From: Pycnococcus provasolii
Taxonomy: Eukaryota > Chlorophyta > Pseudoscourfieldiophyceae > Pseudoscourfieldiales
Assembly: GCA_049487715.1 (NCBI GenBank)
Contig: CP150556.1
Location: 620,001 to 684,000 of the forward strand
DNA length: 64,000 nucleotides
Direction of reading: 5' to 3'
Of this stretch, positions 17,954 through 27,942 are shown one piece after another (positions within the stretch are counted from its first letter, which is position 1; each line of letters starts with the position of its first letter). A model generated the notes under the pieces. That model was not told the DNA's origin. It saw only the letters and a list, made by a program, of their open reading frames with translations, and ran no database searches. A program made the translations under genes and the position numbers.

Positions 17954-19000
17954 TTACACAAGAAGCTTCCTGAGCTTGGCCTCAGCACTCTTCGCGACGA
18001 TAGACGCACCGCCGCTCACATTCACACGCGCATCCGCGAGCGCATCCGCGAGCGCGCGAATCGCGCTTGCGCTTTCGCGATCCTGCGAAAGGCGCGGCGC
18101 CAGTGCCGCGCACAGCTTGCCCGCCGCGGCGACCCGAACCACATCCGAGGCGCGACGTGCAAGCACGTCCGCCGCGGCGCGCGCGTCAAGCAGAGGCGAA
18201 GCACACACCTGCAGCACGGCAAGCGCAAGACGACTCACAGCCTCGAATGTGGCGGTGCTCTGTTGCGACGTCGCATCGAGCGCCGACGTTGCGCACGCGA
18301 AGAGATCTGCGAGCGTTTCGGAAGAGCAGGCGCGAGCACGGTCGTTCAGCCAGGCTGCGAATGCGCGTGATGGCCATGGCGAGTTCACACCAAGTGCCGG
18401 CGCGACGACAGCCTGCACAAAGGCACTTCCCACGCCGTCGAAGGCTACCCCAAGTGCCTGAATCAGCGCGGGTTTTGGAGCCGCCTCAAGGTTCGCGACG
18501 TGCGGAACCAGGCAAGCGCGTAGGAGCTGTATGTGCCGTACTCGCCCAAGCCACTGTTCCGCCCACGCGCCGCAGATGAAGGAGAGCCAAGCGGTGGGGA
18601 TCTCGAGCGAGTCGAGTGCCGCCTCAAAGTCGGCATCGCTCAGGCCGGTTTCGGAAGCCAGCGCGCTTGCAACTTCTGGTGGTGGGCTTTCGTTGCCGTT
18701 GGGTGCTGCACCTTTGAGCGCGTCGGACGCGACGACTGCACGCGCGCGCGCTTCGTCCGTCGTGTTGGGCACTTCTCTACCTTGCTGCTGCTGTTTCTGC
18801 TGCCCGCTTGCGATACCTTCAGCCACTTCGTCATCTTCTTCTTCCAGGTTCATGCCCGGCGTCGCCTCAACGATATCGAGTTCCTCCTCCTGCTGCTTCT
18901 CCTCCTCGTTCTCTTCTGTCGTCGTCGTGTCCAAACGCCGCGCCGCCGCCAAAACCCGTGCGAATCTCCGCGCGACGCTCAGCCCGCGCGTGCTCCTCAT
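17954..19000 (-). CDS. Helical protein of unknown function with organelle-like leader
   Basis: 348 residues if started at the ATG at 19000; the frame stays open upstream to 19372. The chosen N-terminus (MRSTRGLSVARRFARVLAAA) is an Arg-rich amphipathic helix typical of mitochondrial presequences. An acidic Glu/Gln-rich linker (~35-100) follows. The rest is Ala/Leu-rich and almost all helical, ending in repeated ~40-residue helical pairs suggestive of HEAT or ARM repeats. I do not recognise the family. TTACA motifs (TGTAA in sense) lie directly after the stop. It is real by length, amino-acid composition and conserved frame, with function open. Confidence 0.55.
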   Translation of the reverse strand: MRSTRGLSVARRFARVLAAARRLDTTTTEENEEEKQQEEELDIVEATPGMNLEEEDDEVAEGIASGQQKQQQQGREVPNTTDEARARAVVASDALKGAAPNGNESPPPEVASALASETGLSDADFEAALDSLEIPTAWLSFICGAWAEQWLGRVRHIQLLRACLVPHVANLEAAPKPALIQALGVAFDGVGSAFVQAVVAPALGVNSPWPSRAFAAWLNDRARACSSETLADLFACATSALDATSQQSTATFEAVSRLALAVLQVCASPLLDARAAADVLARRASDVVRVAAAGKLCAALAPRLSQDRESASAIRALADALADARVNVSGGASIVAKSAEAKLRKLLV

Positions 19001-19578
19001 CCTCTTCTTACACCTTCCAGCAATCACGGAGCGAGCGAGGAGCGACGACGCGGCGAACAGGGGCAAGTCTCCCGTGTCCACAGAAAAAGAAGCGACATGG
19101 AAAGCAGACTTTAAACAGACCCTAGATCCTCCTGATCCTGACCAAAGCAAAGACGACGTGGATGAGCCGAGGGGCGGGACGGGCGAGCCTTCATGCACGA
19201 CGGGCGACATACAGTAGTTGGTACAGGTACGTACTGTACGTTCCTTTGAGCTGTCTGTCGATTTGTTTGGGAAACTGGAAAAAAAATGGGGAACACGCGG
19301 GGGGGCCCATTCCGGGATGCCAACGCCGGGAGGGAAAACACCCAGGAGGGAGGGAACAGAATCCGAAAACACGAAAAAAAAGGAAATATCAAAAATGGAG
19401 AAGGTTGTATGGTGTCATGTTCCACCTCGACGGATGACCTACATACTTAACCTTAACTTACTGTACCTTGACGGGTGACAACCAAGAGGTTGAGGTTTGA
19501 TGTTTGGGGAGGAAGTTTACATACAACGTTCGTTATTCTTTACATGCGTAAGTTTATCTTATCAGTTTTAGCCTACCT
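19001..19578. other. Intergenic stretch, no gene recognised
   Basis: The upstream part continues the open frame of the preceding gene but looks like 5' UTR. GTACAGGTACGTACTGTACG-like palindromic sequence occurs around 19222-19241, and an A-rich tract around 19370-19395. Confidence 0.45.
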
Positions 19579-20493
19579 TTATCCGGTGCTGTGCTTCGGC
19601 ACGCCGCCTCGGCCGCGCTTCGGACGACCGAGTCCCGCGCCTGTGCCAAGCAGGTGCGCGACGCCCTCGTAGTCGTCGACACCGCTCGAAGCGAGCGAGC
19701 GCGCTGCGTTGCGAGCCTGCTGCACGGCGCTCGCCTGTCGCGCAGCGTGGCTCGCCGCCTGAGTCTGCGCAGTCTTCAGCTGAACCTCGTTCGTCGCGAG
19801 CGTGTTGAAAACGCCCTGCGTCTTCTTCAACCATCGTGCCAGTCGCTCCTCCAAGCTCGCGAGCGTCTTGCCGTCCGGAGCCAGGTCGCGGTGCACGCAC
19901 GAAGCCACGTCAAGGCACCGTCTCTCCTGGTCCAGTTGACCCGTAACGAGGCCTGCGTACATGCACTCGTTCACCAAGAACGCCTCGAGCTGCCTCACCG
20001 TCGCGAAGCTGCCTCGCATCGCTGCCATGAGCACATCGTACGGAACGCTGCGTCCCCTGTCGCTTGCGTGCGCGTCGACGACGCTAAGCACCGTCAGCTG
20101 CCTGAGCTTGTGTATCGCCGCCTCGGGAAGTGGCTCCGCGGGGTAAAGCGTTCCCGGCGCGTTGGCGTGCTCGTCCACGTAGTCGCCGTACGTGCCGTAC
20201 GCGAACAACTTAAGCAGATTATACGAAAGTCTTCCCGGAAAGTCGCCCGTAGGCGCGTTCGCGGCGAGAGGGGCGGGCCCTTCGTCCGTGCGAAAGAGGA
20301 TGGATCGCCCGGCGGGATTGTTGTATCCCAGTGCGCTGAGTAGAGGCGCGCAGTCGAGGAGTTCGGCGAAGTGGTGGAGGCGGGGGGTGGTGAGTGCTTG
20401 TGCGACGAGGGACGCGGCGGCGGCGGGCGTGCGCACGCTAGGCACGAGGGCGAGCACGTTTGCGAGCGCCGACGATGTTTGCGAGCCCGACAT
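19579..20493 (-). CDS. CSN7: COP9 signalosome subunit 7 (PCI domain)
   Basis: 304 residues from an ATG at 20493. The helical N-terminal part is followed by the CSN7-type PCI core (LSYNLLKLFAYGTYGDYV, KLRQLTVLSVVDAHAS, VRQLEAFLVNECMYAGLVTG, LDQERRCLDVASCVHRDL). A C-terminal helix (~220-270, KKTQGVFNTLATNEVQLKTA) probably enters the CSN helical bundle, and the tail is basic and Gly-rich. CSN7 is a non-catalytic subunit of the complex that removes NEDD8 from cullin-RING ligases. TTACA near 19537 marks the 3' side, and a CCCTAA tract lies 80 bp upstream. Confidence 0.9.
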   Translation of the reverse strand: MSGSQTSSALANVLALVPSVRTPAAAASLVAQALTTPRLHHFAELLDCAPLLSALGYNNPAGRSILFRTDEGPAPLAANAPTGDFPGRLSYNLLKLFAYGTYGDYVDEHANAPGTLYPAEPLPEAAIHKLRQLTVLSVVDAHASDRGRSVPYDVLMAAMRGSFATVRQLEAFLVNECMYAGLVTGQLDQERRCLDVASCVHRDLAPDGKTLASLEERLARWLKKTQGVFNTLATNEVQLKTAQTQAASHAARQASAVQQARNAARSLASSGVDDYEGVAHLLGTGAGLGRPKRGRGGVPKHSTG

Positions 20494-20571
20494 GCCCAGC
20501 TTCTCCGGAATGGAGAAGGGGAGGGGAGGGGGGGGGAAAACCGGTGAAAAACCTAAAACCCTCCTCTCCGG

Positions 20572-20590
20572 CTAACCCTAACCCTAATCC
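20572..20590. repeat. Interstitial telomere-like tract (CCCTAA)
   Basis: CTAACCCTAACCCTAATCC lies 80 bp upstream of the CSN7 start. Confidence 0.8.
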
Positions 20591-20651
20591 TCCCCCTCCT
20601 TCTTTCTCATCAGGTCCCTTGGTAACTTGAGTACTCTCCTACCTCTGGTTG

Positions 20652-21320
20652 TTACATGGCGTCCAGTCCTTTGTTAATGCTCGCTCTCGCCTCCTCGGAG
20701 ACCGCCTTCTCGTCCGTGAACGTCGCTACGAGTGCGCGCTGGAACACTGTACTTGCTGACAAGTCGTCAGTCGTCCCAGCCTCCACAGTCACAGCGCCGT
20801 CCGTCTCCAACGTGAGTTTCACCTGATCTCCCTTCTTGAGGTCGCCCAAACTGCTCCTGAGGTCGCTTAACGCGTCAAAAGCAGCCTCCTCAGCAACCTC
20901 CGCCGCCTCCGCAGTCGCCGCCATGAAGTTTCCCTCGTCGTTCTCAGCAGTCGCCATGTTCGTGGCGATGCCTCTTATGCGCGGATCCAGCGCCTCCTCG
21001 AGTGCACTGAAGAACGTCTTCGCGTCGACGTCACGGAGCATGTCAATCGTCAGCACCTTCTTGCACGTCGCCTCATCAACAGAGACTCCCTTCGAGTCGC
21101 GTTCAGCGCGCCAGGCGTCGGCGTCGACGTCGAGTGCGACGCGGTACACGTCGACACCGAGAAAGGCGATTTGCTTTTTTCTGATGCCGGAGCCGGCACG
21201 CTGTAGAGCTGCGTGCACGTGAACCCTGCGTCGTCCCGCCTCTGACCTTGCTGCTCCTGCTATACCTGTACGCGAAGATCGCGCGAACCTTACTACTGAC
21301 TGAGCAGACTGAGCCACCAT
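20652..21320 (-). CDS. Chalcone-isomerase-fold protein (fatty-acid-binding/CHI-like), probably organellar
   Basis: 222 residues from the ATG at 21320. The first ~40 residues are Arg/Ala/Ser-rich, like a transit peptide. The core begins with RKKQIAFLGVDVYRVALDVD, matching the first beta strands of the CHI superfamily, continues with KKVLTIDMLRDVDAKTFFSALEEAL, and ends with a helical region whose FTDEKAVSEEARASINKGLD stretch is typical. In plants this fold includes plastid fatty-acid-binding proteins as well as true chalcone isomerases. Algae lacking flavonoid synthesis usually have the fatty-acid-binding type, so that role is preferred. The catalytic Arg of true CHI could not be assigned. Confidence 0.8.
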   Translation of the reverse strand: MVAQSAQSVVRFARSSRTGIAGAARSEAGRRRVHVHAALQRAGSGIRKKQIAFLGVDVYRVALDVDADAWRAERDSKGVSVDEATCKKVLTIDMLRDVDAKTFFSALEEALDPRIRGIATNMATAENDEGNFMAATAEAAEVAEEAAFDALSDLRSSLGDLKKGDQVKLTLETDGAVTVEAGTTDDLSASTVFQRALVATFTDEKAVSEEARASINKGLDAM

Positions 21321-21445
21321 TATGACCAAGCAAGGCACGGGAGGCTTGTGCGTGATTAATCGGCCAAGCCTCGGATGTCGGAACTCAGATGGGAAGGGGG
21401 AACAAAACACACAGTCTGCCAGATATTCTATCCAGAAAATCTTTT

Positions 21446-21472
21446 CCCTAACCCTAACCCTAACCCTAACCC
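21446..21472. repeat. Interstitial telomere-like tract (CCCTAA)4.5
   Basis: Four and a half perfect CCCTAA units 126 bp upstream of the CHI-like gene. Confidence 0.9.
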
Positions 21473-21544
21473 AACAAAATCGAGGCACCGGTGATGTGAT
21501 GGAGGGGAAGTTACCTTAAGGGTACAAGACAGTACCCTACAGTA

Positions 21545-21607
21545 TTAGGGTTTTCAGCAAAAAAGTAATAGGGTTAGGGTTAGAACTAGGGTTAGAACTA
21601 GGGTTAC
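21545..21607. repeat. TAGGGTT-rich tract
   Basis: TTAGGGTTTT, then GGGTTAGGGTTA, then two GAACTAGGGTTA units, upstream of the EFR3-like gene. Confidence 0.75.
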
Positions 21608-21777
21608 CTCAGTCGCTAGACTACTCTTAGACTATTTGGTAAGCTTACCGGGTAGGTTGTTGTGTTCAATGTGCTGTGTTGTGCTTGCCCCTTGCCCCTT
21701 TAAAGGCCAAACAAGCCTTACCTTACCGATTCTGATCTCGCGACCACCACATCACAACCATATAATCTTAACCACCT

Positions 21778-24657
21778 ATGGCGACGAAGTGCGGCGGGTG
21801 CTCGTGCCTGGGCATAGCCGCGACGTCCTTAGTGCCGGCGCGACGCTTCGAAACGTACGTCGCTAACCTCTTCCCCAAGAAAAAAGATAAGGAACCTGCC
21901 GCAGACGGACCGTTTGACGCCGTCGTCGCGTCCAAGGTGAAGAAACTCGCGGAGTACGCAGAGAAAAACGCGCACCGTGTCAACGTGATCGCGCACGACC
22001 TCGCGCACCGCGTCTCTGCACACCTGTTCGCCAAGCAGCTCGGACACGCGAGAACGGCGGTGGCGGCTTTCGACGCGCTCGCAAACGCGTGCAGAGACTC
22101 GCTCGGCGCGTTCGCGAACGTCGCACTGCACGCCCTCAGGCTGTGCGTCGAGAATGAAAACGCCGTGCTCGCGGCGGAGGCGGCCGCCGCCGCGGCTCAC
22201 TACTTCGACGGACTCAAGGCAAACCAGCTCAGAAGCCACGTCGAGGAGTGGAACGGGCTGCTTGTCGAGCTTGCATCTTGGCAAAGAAGCCAAAACCTTG
22301 CGGTGGAGGTGGCAACGGCGGCGGCTAAGGTAAAAACAACAAGAAAGCCGAGCCTAACGTCAAAGCGCATACACGACATTCTCCTGAATGCCGCACGCAG
22401 CTCCTGGATATCCATCTTTCGCAAAAAGAAGTTTCACCGCGATGCGCGGCGCAAGGTGGAGCGAGAACTTGCCGAGGTTGGCCATCTTTCAATTATCCAA
22501 AACGTCGGAGAGTCCAACTGGTACCTGCCGCTGCTCAACGCCACAAACGTGCTCGAGTCGACGTGGGTTGTGCGCGCTAATGCCCTGCGCGCTCTCAAGG
22601 CTCACGTAGCATACCGAGCCAGGGCGGGTGCGCTTGACGCGGTGTACACCGCCGCCGCCGCACGCGCCGCGGCGCGATGCCTCATGGATGTCGCGAACGC
22701 ACCGCATCTGGAGCTTGAGATGTCTTCCGATGCCAAGGGCATCGCGCTTGCTGCTTTCGTGCAGAAGGCACACAAGCGCACGAATACGCAGAACTTTGAT
22801 GTCGAGGGCAAGGAAGACGCTTTAGAGTCTGCCTGGGACGTCCTGCACCTCCTCGCTGACGCGGCGCACGACGCGTCCACCGCACGCGTCGTTGCTAGCA
22901 GCGCCGTGACAAGCTTTGGCGAACACGGTGCCTTCGACAACGACTCCATGGCGGCACACACGGTTGCGATGACGGCGTGTCGAGGACTTCGAGACAGTTT
23001 TGAGCAGGCTGGGCAGGAACATCAGCTGCAGTTGGCACTCCTGAGCCTTGCAGCTCGCCCCGGAATCTCAGGTCGCGGCCGCAGTCGCATTCTTCAGCTC
23101 GCACGCAGCGTGGTGGCCTCAAACCTCTCTCCGACGGCGGCGGCGGTTGCACTTGGCCTTGCGTTGCGCGATCTCCCTGCCCAGCTAGTCGCCTCCAGCC
23201 TTGGATGGGGTGCGGTGAAGGATGCGATGCGAGGAGGTTCAAGGAAGGGTGGTCGCAAAGCATCATCGGTGAGGCGAAAGCTCGAGGGCAACGAATCTGC
23301 CGGCATGAATGAGACGGCTACGTCGAGGAACGAGCAGGAGCAGCCTGTCCAGGCGTCGCACGTGCGCATAGATCTCAACGGTGATGAGGAATCTGCGAGA
23401 ATGAACGAGGCGGCGATAAAGGTGCAGGCTCTGTACCGTGGACACGTGGAGCGTAGAAAGAAGAGTTCAAGTCCCACGGAGCAAAGCAAGGGCGAATTAC
23501 TCAGCCTACGAGACGAATTGGAGACGACCATTGCCGTGCTTGCAGCTCGATGTGGCGCAACAAAGTGCGTGGAGGCGTGCGTGGCAGCTCTGCGCTCAGC
23601 CTGCCTCGATGCGGCTGCAGGTGCGCATGAAACGCACGTGCCACTTGCGGCTGACCTCATCGCGACTGCGATGAAGTCCGTGAACACGGTGGATAGCGAC
23701 GAGGCTGAAAATGGCGTCCCTGAGTCAGTGATGCTCTCGTGCGTGGAGCTTGGCCTTCACCACAAGTCGGTCTGCCGCACCGCCACACTGAACTTCATTC
23801 GCGTGCTTGCGAATGGCGTGCTGCAGTTGTCAGAAGCACAGCGACTTCAGCTCTTGAGTGTGATATTTTACGAAGCGGGCAATCGCGACGCGGACGTGGC
23901 CTCCGCTGAGCTTGCCGCCGCGTCGCTCCTTGCAACGGGTGGGCAGGCTGTGGTGGAGTCCGCGAAGCAGCTCGCCGCGACTCTAGTCGCGCGAGGGTGC
24001 GACCCCAACTTGCTAGGGTTATATAACGTTGCGCCTTCGTCGCTGTGCGTGGGCGTGGGCATCATGCGTGCGATTGGCGACCGCGAGGGTACGGAGGAGA
24101 GCGTTCGATTGGTGGTCGACGATCTCATTTCTGCCGCGAAGTTGGACTCGATCGGCGAGGGACAGTGGTCTGCCATTGTCCTGGCGCCAGGAAAAGGTGA
24201 GAAGGCATGCGTGTCTGCTCGGCGGTGGTGTATCGATCGCGGATACGGGGAGGGCAAAAAGGCTCGTGCCGCACTGCTTGACATGCTGAATGTTGGCGAT
24301 GAAGGCCAACGCGGTCGCAGAACGTTCACTGGTTTTATTGGAGACCTCGTCGCAAGTCCAAACAAGCTTGCGCGCGCGGCGCTGGCGGCACCAGAAGACG
24401 CGACGGAGTACGTTCCTCTGAGCGTGGTTGCGGACGTGCTTGAAGCGAAGCACCTCAAGTATGTTGTGCACAAGGCTGTTGTCGGCACAGATGCATCAAG
24501 TGAGGAGACGGATTCGTTCACAACGTCGGTATTCAAAGCGATGCTGAATGGAGGTGTCGGTGGCTCATCGTCACCTGATCTCGTGAGCGCTCTTCCCGCG
24601 AAGCCTGCGGTGTCGCTAGACGTCTTTCTCGCATCTTCCATGTTGTCATTGAAGTAG
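21778..24657 (+). CDS. EFR3: EFR3-like plasma-membrane scaffold with an internal IQ motif
   Basis: 959 residues, intronless, from ATG at 21778. The N-terminus has a Cys cluster (KCGGCSCLG), like the palmitoylated Cys of EFR3. It is followed by RFETYVANLFPKKK and KLAEYAEKNAHRVNVIAHDL, which align with the plant EFR3 start (a YKKLLAEIFP-type block, then KLCEYAAKNP-type). The rest is an ARM/HEAT-like helical rod. EFR3 anchors PI4-kinase III alpha to the plasma membrane to make PI4P. An IQ calmodulin-binding motif (AAIKVQALYRGHVERRKK, about residue 545) sits in a charged insertion between helical blocks, which I do not know from animal or yeast EFR3. The EFR3 call rests on the N-terminal block. 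Confidence 0.75.
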   Translation: MATKCGGCSCLGIAATSLVPARRFETYVANLFPKKKDKEPAADGPFDAVVASKVKKLAEYAEKNAHRVNVIAHDLAHRVSAHLFAKQLGHARTAVAAFDALANACRDSLGAFANVALHALRLCVENENAVLAAEAAAAAAHYFDGLKANQLRSHVEEWNGLLVELASWQRSQNLAVEVATAAAKVKTTRKPSLTSKRIHDILLNAARSSWISIFRKKKFHRDARRKVERELAEVGHLSIIQNVGESNWYLPLLNATNVLESTWVVRANALRALKAHVAYRARAGALDAVYTAAAARAAARCLMDVANAPHLELEMSSDAKGIALAAFVQKAHKRTNTQNFDVEGKEDALESAWDVLHLLADAAHDASTARVVASSAVTSFGEHGAFDNDSMAAHTVAMTACRGLRDSFEQAGQEHQLQLALLSLAARPGISGRGRSRILQLARSVVASNLSPTAAAVALGLALRDLPAQLVASSLGWGAVKDAMRGGSRKGGRKASSVRRKLEGNESAGMNETATSRNEQEQPVQASHVRIDLNGDEESARMNEAAIKVQALYRGHVERRKKSSSPTEQSKGELLSLRDELETTIAVLAARCGATKCVEACVAALRSACLDAAAGAHETHVPLAADLIATAMKSVNTVDSDEAENGVPESVMLSCVELGLHHKSVCRTATLNFIRVLANGVLQLSEAQRLQLLSVIFYEAGNRDADVASAELAAASLLATGGQAVVESAKQLAATLVARGCDPNLLGLYNVAPSSLCVGVGIMRAIGDREGTEESVRLVVDDLISAAKLDSIGEGQWSAIVLAPGKGEKACVSARRWCIDRGYGEGKKARAALLDMLNVGDEGQRGRRTFTGFIGDLVASPNKLARAALAAPEDATEYVPLSVVADVLEAKHLKYVVHKAVVGTDASSEETDSFTTSVFKAMLNGGVGGSSSPDLVSALPAKPAVSLDVFLASSMLSLK

Positions 24658-25109
24658 AAGACAAGGTGGAAAAGTGGCGATAAAAGTAAAGTTAAGTTAG
24701 TGCCTGTACTGTAAAGTAGCAACTTGCGTGACGTATCCATTACAGTACATATTATTTTTTCTAGTGGTAAGGAAGGGATGAAGGAATGAATTCATTCGGG
24801 GTTTGGATTGGGTCTTGGTGTCCCGGAGAAAGTGATCTGTTTTGTTTTCTGTTTCGCCCTCAGAGCCCTCTCGTTCGTTTCGGCTGTGCGTCTTTTAAGA
24901 ATCTGTCCGGAGGTTCCATCAGCATCAGCATCGCTGGGATGCCGGGTGTCGTGTCAACGGATTTCGGCGTTTTTAATCGCTCCCAATCGTCCTATATTGG
25001 GTTATCAGGGTTACCTTATAGCAGGGTTGTTAAGCCTTGCGTGCCTGGCGGGTTACCTTCGCCTCGTCGACAGTGCAGCTTACGTTGCGGGGTTATCCAT
25101 AGGGTTGGG
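24658..25109. other. Upstream region of the selenocysteine-lyase-like gene
   Basis: It contains TACAGTAC-type palindromes at ~24710-24750 after the EFR3-like stop (CTGTAA near 24711). Between 24995 and 25110 it has repeated GGGTTA/GGGTTG words (for example GGGTTATCAGGGTTACC), a degenerate form of the telomere-like motif. An in-frame ATG at 24786 would extend the next protein by 108 residues, but that extension is compositionally unlike protein. Confidence 0.5.
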
Positions 25110-26464
25110 ATGAAACCGGTGATGGCGGCGTCGGCGGTGGCGCCCGTGGCGGTCCCGTACCTCGACTGCAACGGGACGACGCCCGTGTACGACGAAGTGC
25201 GCGCCGCTATGCTCCCATGTCTTGACGCCTCTGGATTCGGGAATCCATCGTCGGGACACGTCTACGGAGCGAACGCGAAACGAAAAGTCGACAACGCGCG
25301 ATCGCAGGTTGCATCTCTGCTTGAGTGTGACGCGAACGACGTCGTGTTCACGTCCTGTGGCACCGAGGCTGACACGCACGCAATCTGGGGTGCTGCTTTC
25401 CGCGCTAAGGGCGCGTTTCACGTGGACGTGCCTCACGTCGTAGCCACAACCGCGGAACATCCTGCGGTCATTGAAACGCTGAAGATGTACGAACAGCTCG
25501 GGATACTCAAATACACGCTTGCACCGGTGACGAATGAGGGCAACGCGGATCCGGCGACTGTGGCTGAATGCATCACCACGTCCACCTGCTTGGTAACGTG
25601 CATGCATGCGAACAACGAGGTTGGTGCACTGACTGACATTGCCGCCGTTTCCCAAGCCTGTCGGCAACGTGCGGAGGAGATGAAGCTTCCCGAGGGACAG
25701 CTGCTCATCCACACGGACGCCGCTCAGAGCGTTGGCAAGGTGCCAGTGAGCGTCAAGGCGATGGGTGTGGATATGCTCACGGTCGTGGGACACAAATTTG
25801 GAGCGCCGAAAGGTATTGCGGCACTTGTGGTGATTGGCGACGAGCTGCACGAAGGGCCAAAGAGGCTCGTACCGCTGCTTTCGGGAGGATCGCAGGAACG
25901 CGGCGCACGTGCTGGTACCGTAAGTCTACCTCTAACCATGCGTGGCGGATAAACCAACACCAGTCACTAACCATCTAACACACTGTGATGAAATACCAAC
26001 TAAAATAGGAGAATGTTCCGTACATCGTCGGCCTTGGCGAGGCAGCCCGCATAGCCACGGAGGAACTCGACGACTACATGAACCGAACAGAGCGTATTCG
26101 CTCCATCATGCTTGCTGACTTGCAGGCGGCATGTTCTTCGCGTGGCATTGACATGATCGTGCACGGGCCGTCGCCTTCTGATCGGAGGCTTCCCAACACG
26201 CTGAGCGTTGCCCTGCTTGGCGTGGATGCGAAGCCGATGCTCTCTGCAGTCGGAGCGGATGGCGTCGCGGCGAGCGGAGGAGCCGCTTGTCACAGCGGCA
26301 CAGGAAGTGTCTCCGGCAGCCACGTTCTCGTTGCCATGGGCCACGGCGGCGCGAACGACCTGCTTCGCGGCACGATGCGCCTGAGCGTGGGTCGCCTTAC
26401 CACTGAGGACGAGGCGCGCCGTGGCGTGCAGGTGCTCGTGGACCAGCTTGCCTCCAGTAGCTGA
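25110..26464 (+). CDS. Selenocysteine lyase-like class V aminotransferase (two exons)
   Basis: Exon 1 is 25110-25919 and exon 2 is 26009-26464, giving 421 residues. The intron (25920-26008, 89 bp) has a GTAAGT donor, CTAAC branch-like words and a TAG acceptor. It interrupts RAGT|ENVPYIVGLGEA in phase 0, exactly within the conserved RAGTEN block. The enzyme is a PLP protein with DCNGTTPVYDEV, TSCGTEADTHAIW, THANNEVG-like CMHANNEVGAL, HTDAAQSVGK, the PLP Lys in GHKFGAPKG (~229), and a Cys in GGAACHSGTG (~363). The GAACHS and RLSVGRLTT motifs match selenocysteine lyase (selenocysteine to alanine plus selenide) better than mitochondrial cysteine desulfurases. No organelle leader is obvious. A second ATG at 25122 has a better context and is an alternative start. 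Confidence 0.88.
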
Positions 26465-26619
26465 TGTGTCACGCGGGAGCATTATTTCTCTTCTTCCTAC
26501 CATACCCGTGTACCCGCCCGACCTGGGAACGATTTATTCGGGTTTTGTCGTTCCGGGATTATTTTTTGTCATTCTTCGACGTGCAGTTGCCAGTTGGCAG
26601 CCTTGGTTTTGGTTTTGCC

Positions 26620-27942
26620 ATGGCGCCTTTTAAAGTGTCTTCCGGACACAGTGCTGTCCTGCCTGTGGGACCCGTCTTGTCCTCCGTGTGCGCTTTGCTC
26701 ACGTCACATCCCTCCCCTCCTCCTTCTTCTCCTTCTTCTTTGCCTTTGGCAGTTCAGCACGTTCAGCACGCGCGGTTTCTGGGCATTTCCCTTGCTCAAG
26801 CTCTGGCTGATACGACGAATATGGCGGGGCCTGGTGGGTTAGGCACGGGGTGCCTTGTTTCTCAAGCGTTCATGGAGGCGGCACGAGCGCTGCGCCTGTG
26901 CTTTCGTCTGGAAGCGGCACGCGCGTCACACGCACAAGCGGCACTCACGCTAGTGAGCGTCACGGCGTTTGCGAATGAAGCGTCGCAAAGGAAAGAAGCA
27001 GTCGACGCAAATACTGCGGCGATCAGTCTCGACGCGCTCGCGTATCTGGCACACGCGGCGGGCGCGATAGGTGAGCAGGACAGAACGGCGTACGCCGAGG
27101 CGCTCGCAAGCTTGTCCGCCACTTTGCTGGCTGCAGAAGCGCCTCACGCTGTACTCGACCAGCACATTGACCCAATCGGCGGAAACGCCAGCAGTCAGCG
27201 CAGAGCGTTCGTGTTGCGGCTGTGGAGTCTCGTCCTCACGCACGAAACGTCTCGGAACGTCGAGAGAGCAAGTTGGCTTTGTCGCAGCTTATGCTCTCAA
27301 GAAGGTGGGAGTGTACTCGGTGCGGCGCTCGCCAGCTTATCCTCCAGCGTCCAAGCTCACTCGGCAATTCTTCCTGACGACGCGAATGCAGCACACGGGA
27401 CCTTTCGTGCCATGGCACAAGCTCTTGACGTCGCACACGTCAATAGCAGCGACGACGCGGGAGGTAAGCTGCTCATCGCATTCTTTCGCCGATGGCTGGA
27501 CATGCACTTCGTTCCGGTACCTCACGCCGCTGCCACTCGTCCGTTGGTCTTCGTCGCGCACCGCGAAAGCACGCGCGCGTGCGTGGCAACGCTAGGATCG
27601 CTTCTGACATGCCCAGCCATTCCGCTTCATGCAAAGCGGTCCGCCGTAGCTGAGGCATTCGCGCGCATTGCAGATGTCTCTCCTTCGGCACCCGAGGCTA
27701 GCGAGCTGCTTGGCGAGCTGGCGGGTGCTCTCATTGTCTCGGTACCAACGCCTCTGTTTTCGGAGTGCCTTCACCAGGCACTCGGCGGCGTGACGCCCGT
27801 TGCGCAAGCCTCGCCGATGACGTACCCGTTGCTTCTACAGCGTTGTAGCCACGTCGTGAACGTCGCGTGCGACCTCCAAGGCACACCCGAACGCAAGCTG
27901 CCATTCGCTCGTTGGTACAGTAGCGCGGCCAGCGCTTTGTAA
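26620..27942 (+). CDS. Helical-repeat protein of unknown function
   Basis: 440 residues from an ATG at 26620 in a strong GCCATGG context; the frame is open back to the preceding gene's stop. The protein is Ala/Leu-rich, nearly all alpha-helical, with no transmembrane segment, signal peptide or catalytic motif. Helix pairs of ~40 residues suggest a HEAT/ARM-like solenoid. I do not recognise the family. It follows the selenocysteine-lyase-like gene by only ~155 bp on the same strand, which in this compact genome need not imply linked function. Confidence 0.6.
   Translation: MAPFKVSSGHSAVLPVGPVLSSVCALLTSHPSPPPSSPSSLPLAVQHVQHARFLGISLAQALADTTNMAGPGGLGTGCLVSQAFMEAARALRLCFRLEAARASHAQAALTLVSVTAFANEASQRKEAVDANTAAISLDALAYLAHAAGAIGEQDRTAYAEALASLSATLLAAEAPHAVLDQHIDPIGGNASSQRRAFVLRLWSLVLTHETSRNVERASWLCRSLCSQEGGSVLGAALASLSSSVQAHSAILPDDANAAHGTFRAMAQALDVAHVNSSDDAGGKLLIAFFRRWLDMHFVPVPHAAATRPLVFVAHRESTRACVATLGSLLTCPAIPLHAKRSAVAEAFARIADVSPSAPEASELLGELAGALIVSVPTPLFSECLHQALGGVTPVAQASPMTYPLLLQRCSHVVNVACDLQGTPERKLPFARWYSSAASAL

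Larger units (their letters stand above)
21321..21777. promoter_or_regulatory. Divergent promoter with two telomere-like tracts
   Basis: The shared upstream region of the CHI-like gene (minus) and the EFR3-like gene (plus) carries CCCTAA repeats at 21446-21472 and GGGTTA-type repeats at 21545-21607. The two clusters therefore point in opposite orientations, each nearer one gene. Confidence 0.5.

Noticed and set aside
24786-25109. N-terminal extension of the selenocysteine-lyase-like protein
   Set aside because: Composition is unlike homologues, and repeated GGGTTA words make it more likely promoter and 5' UTR.
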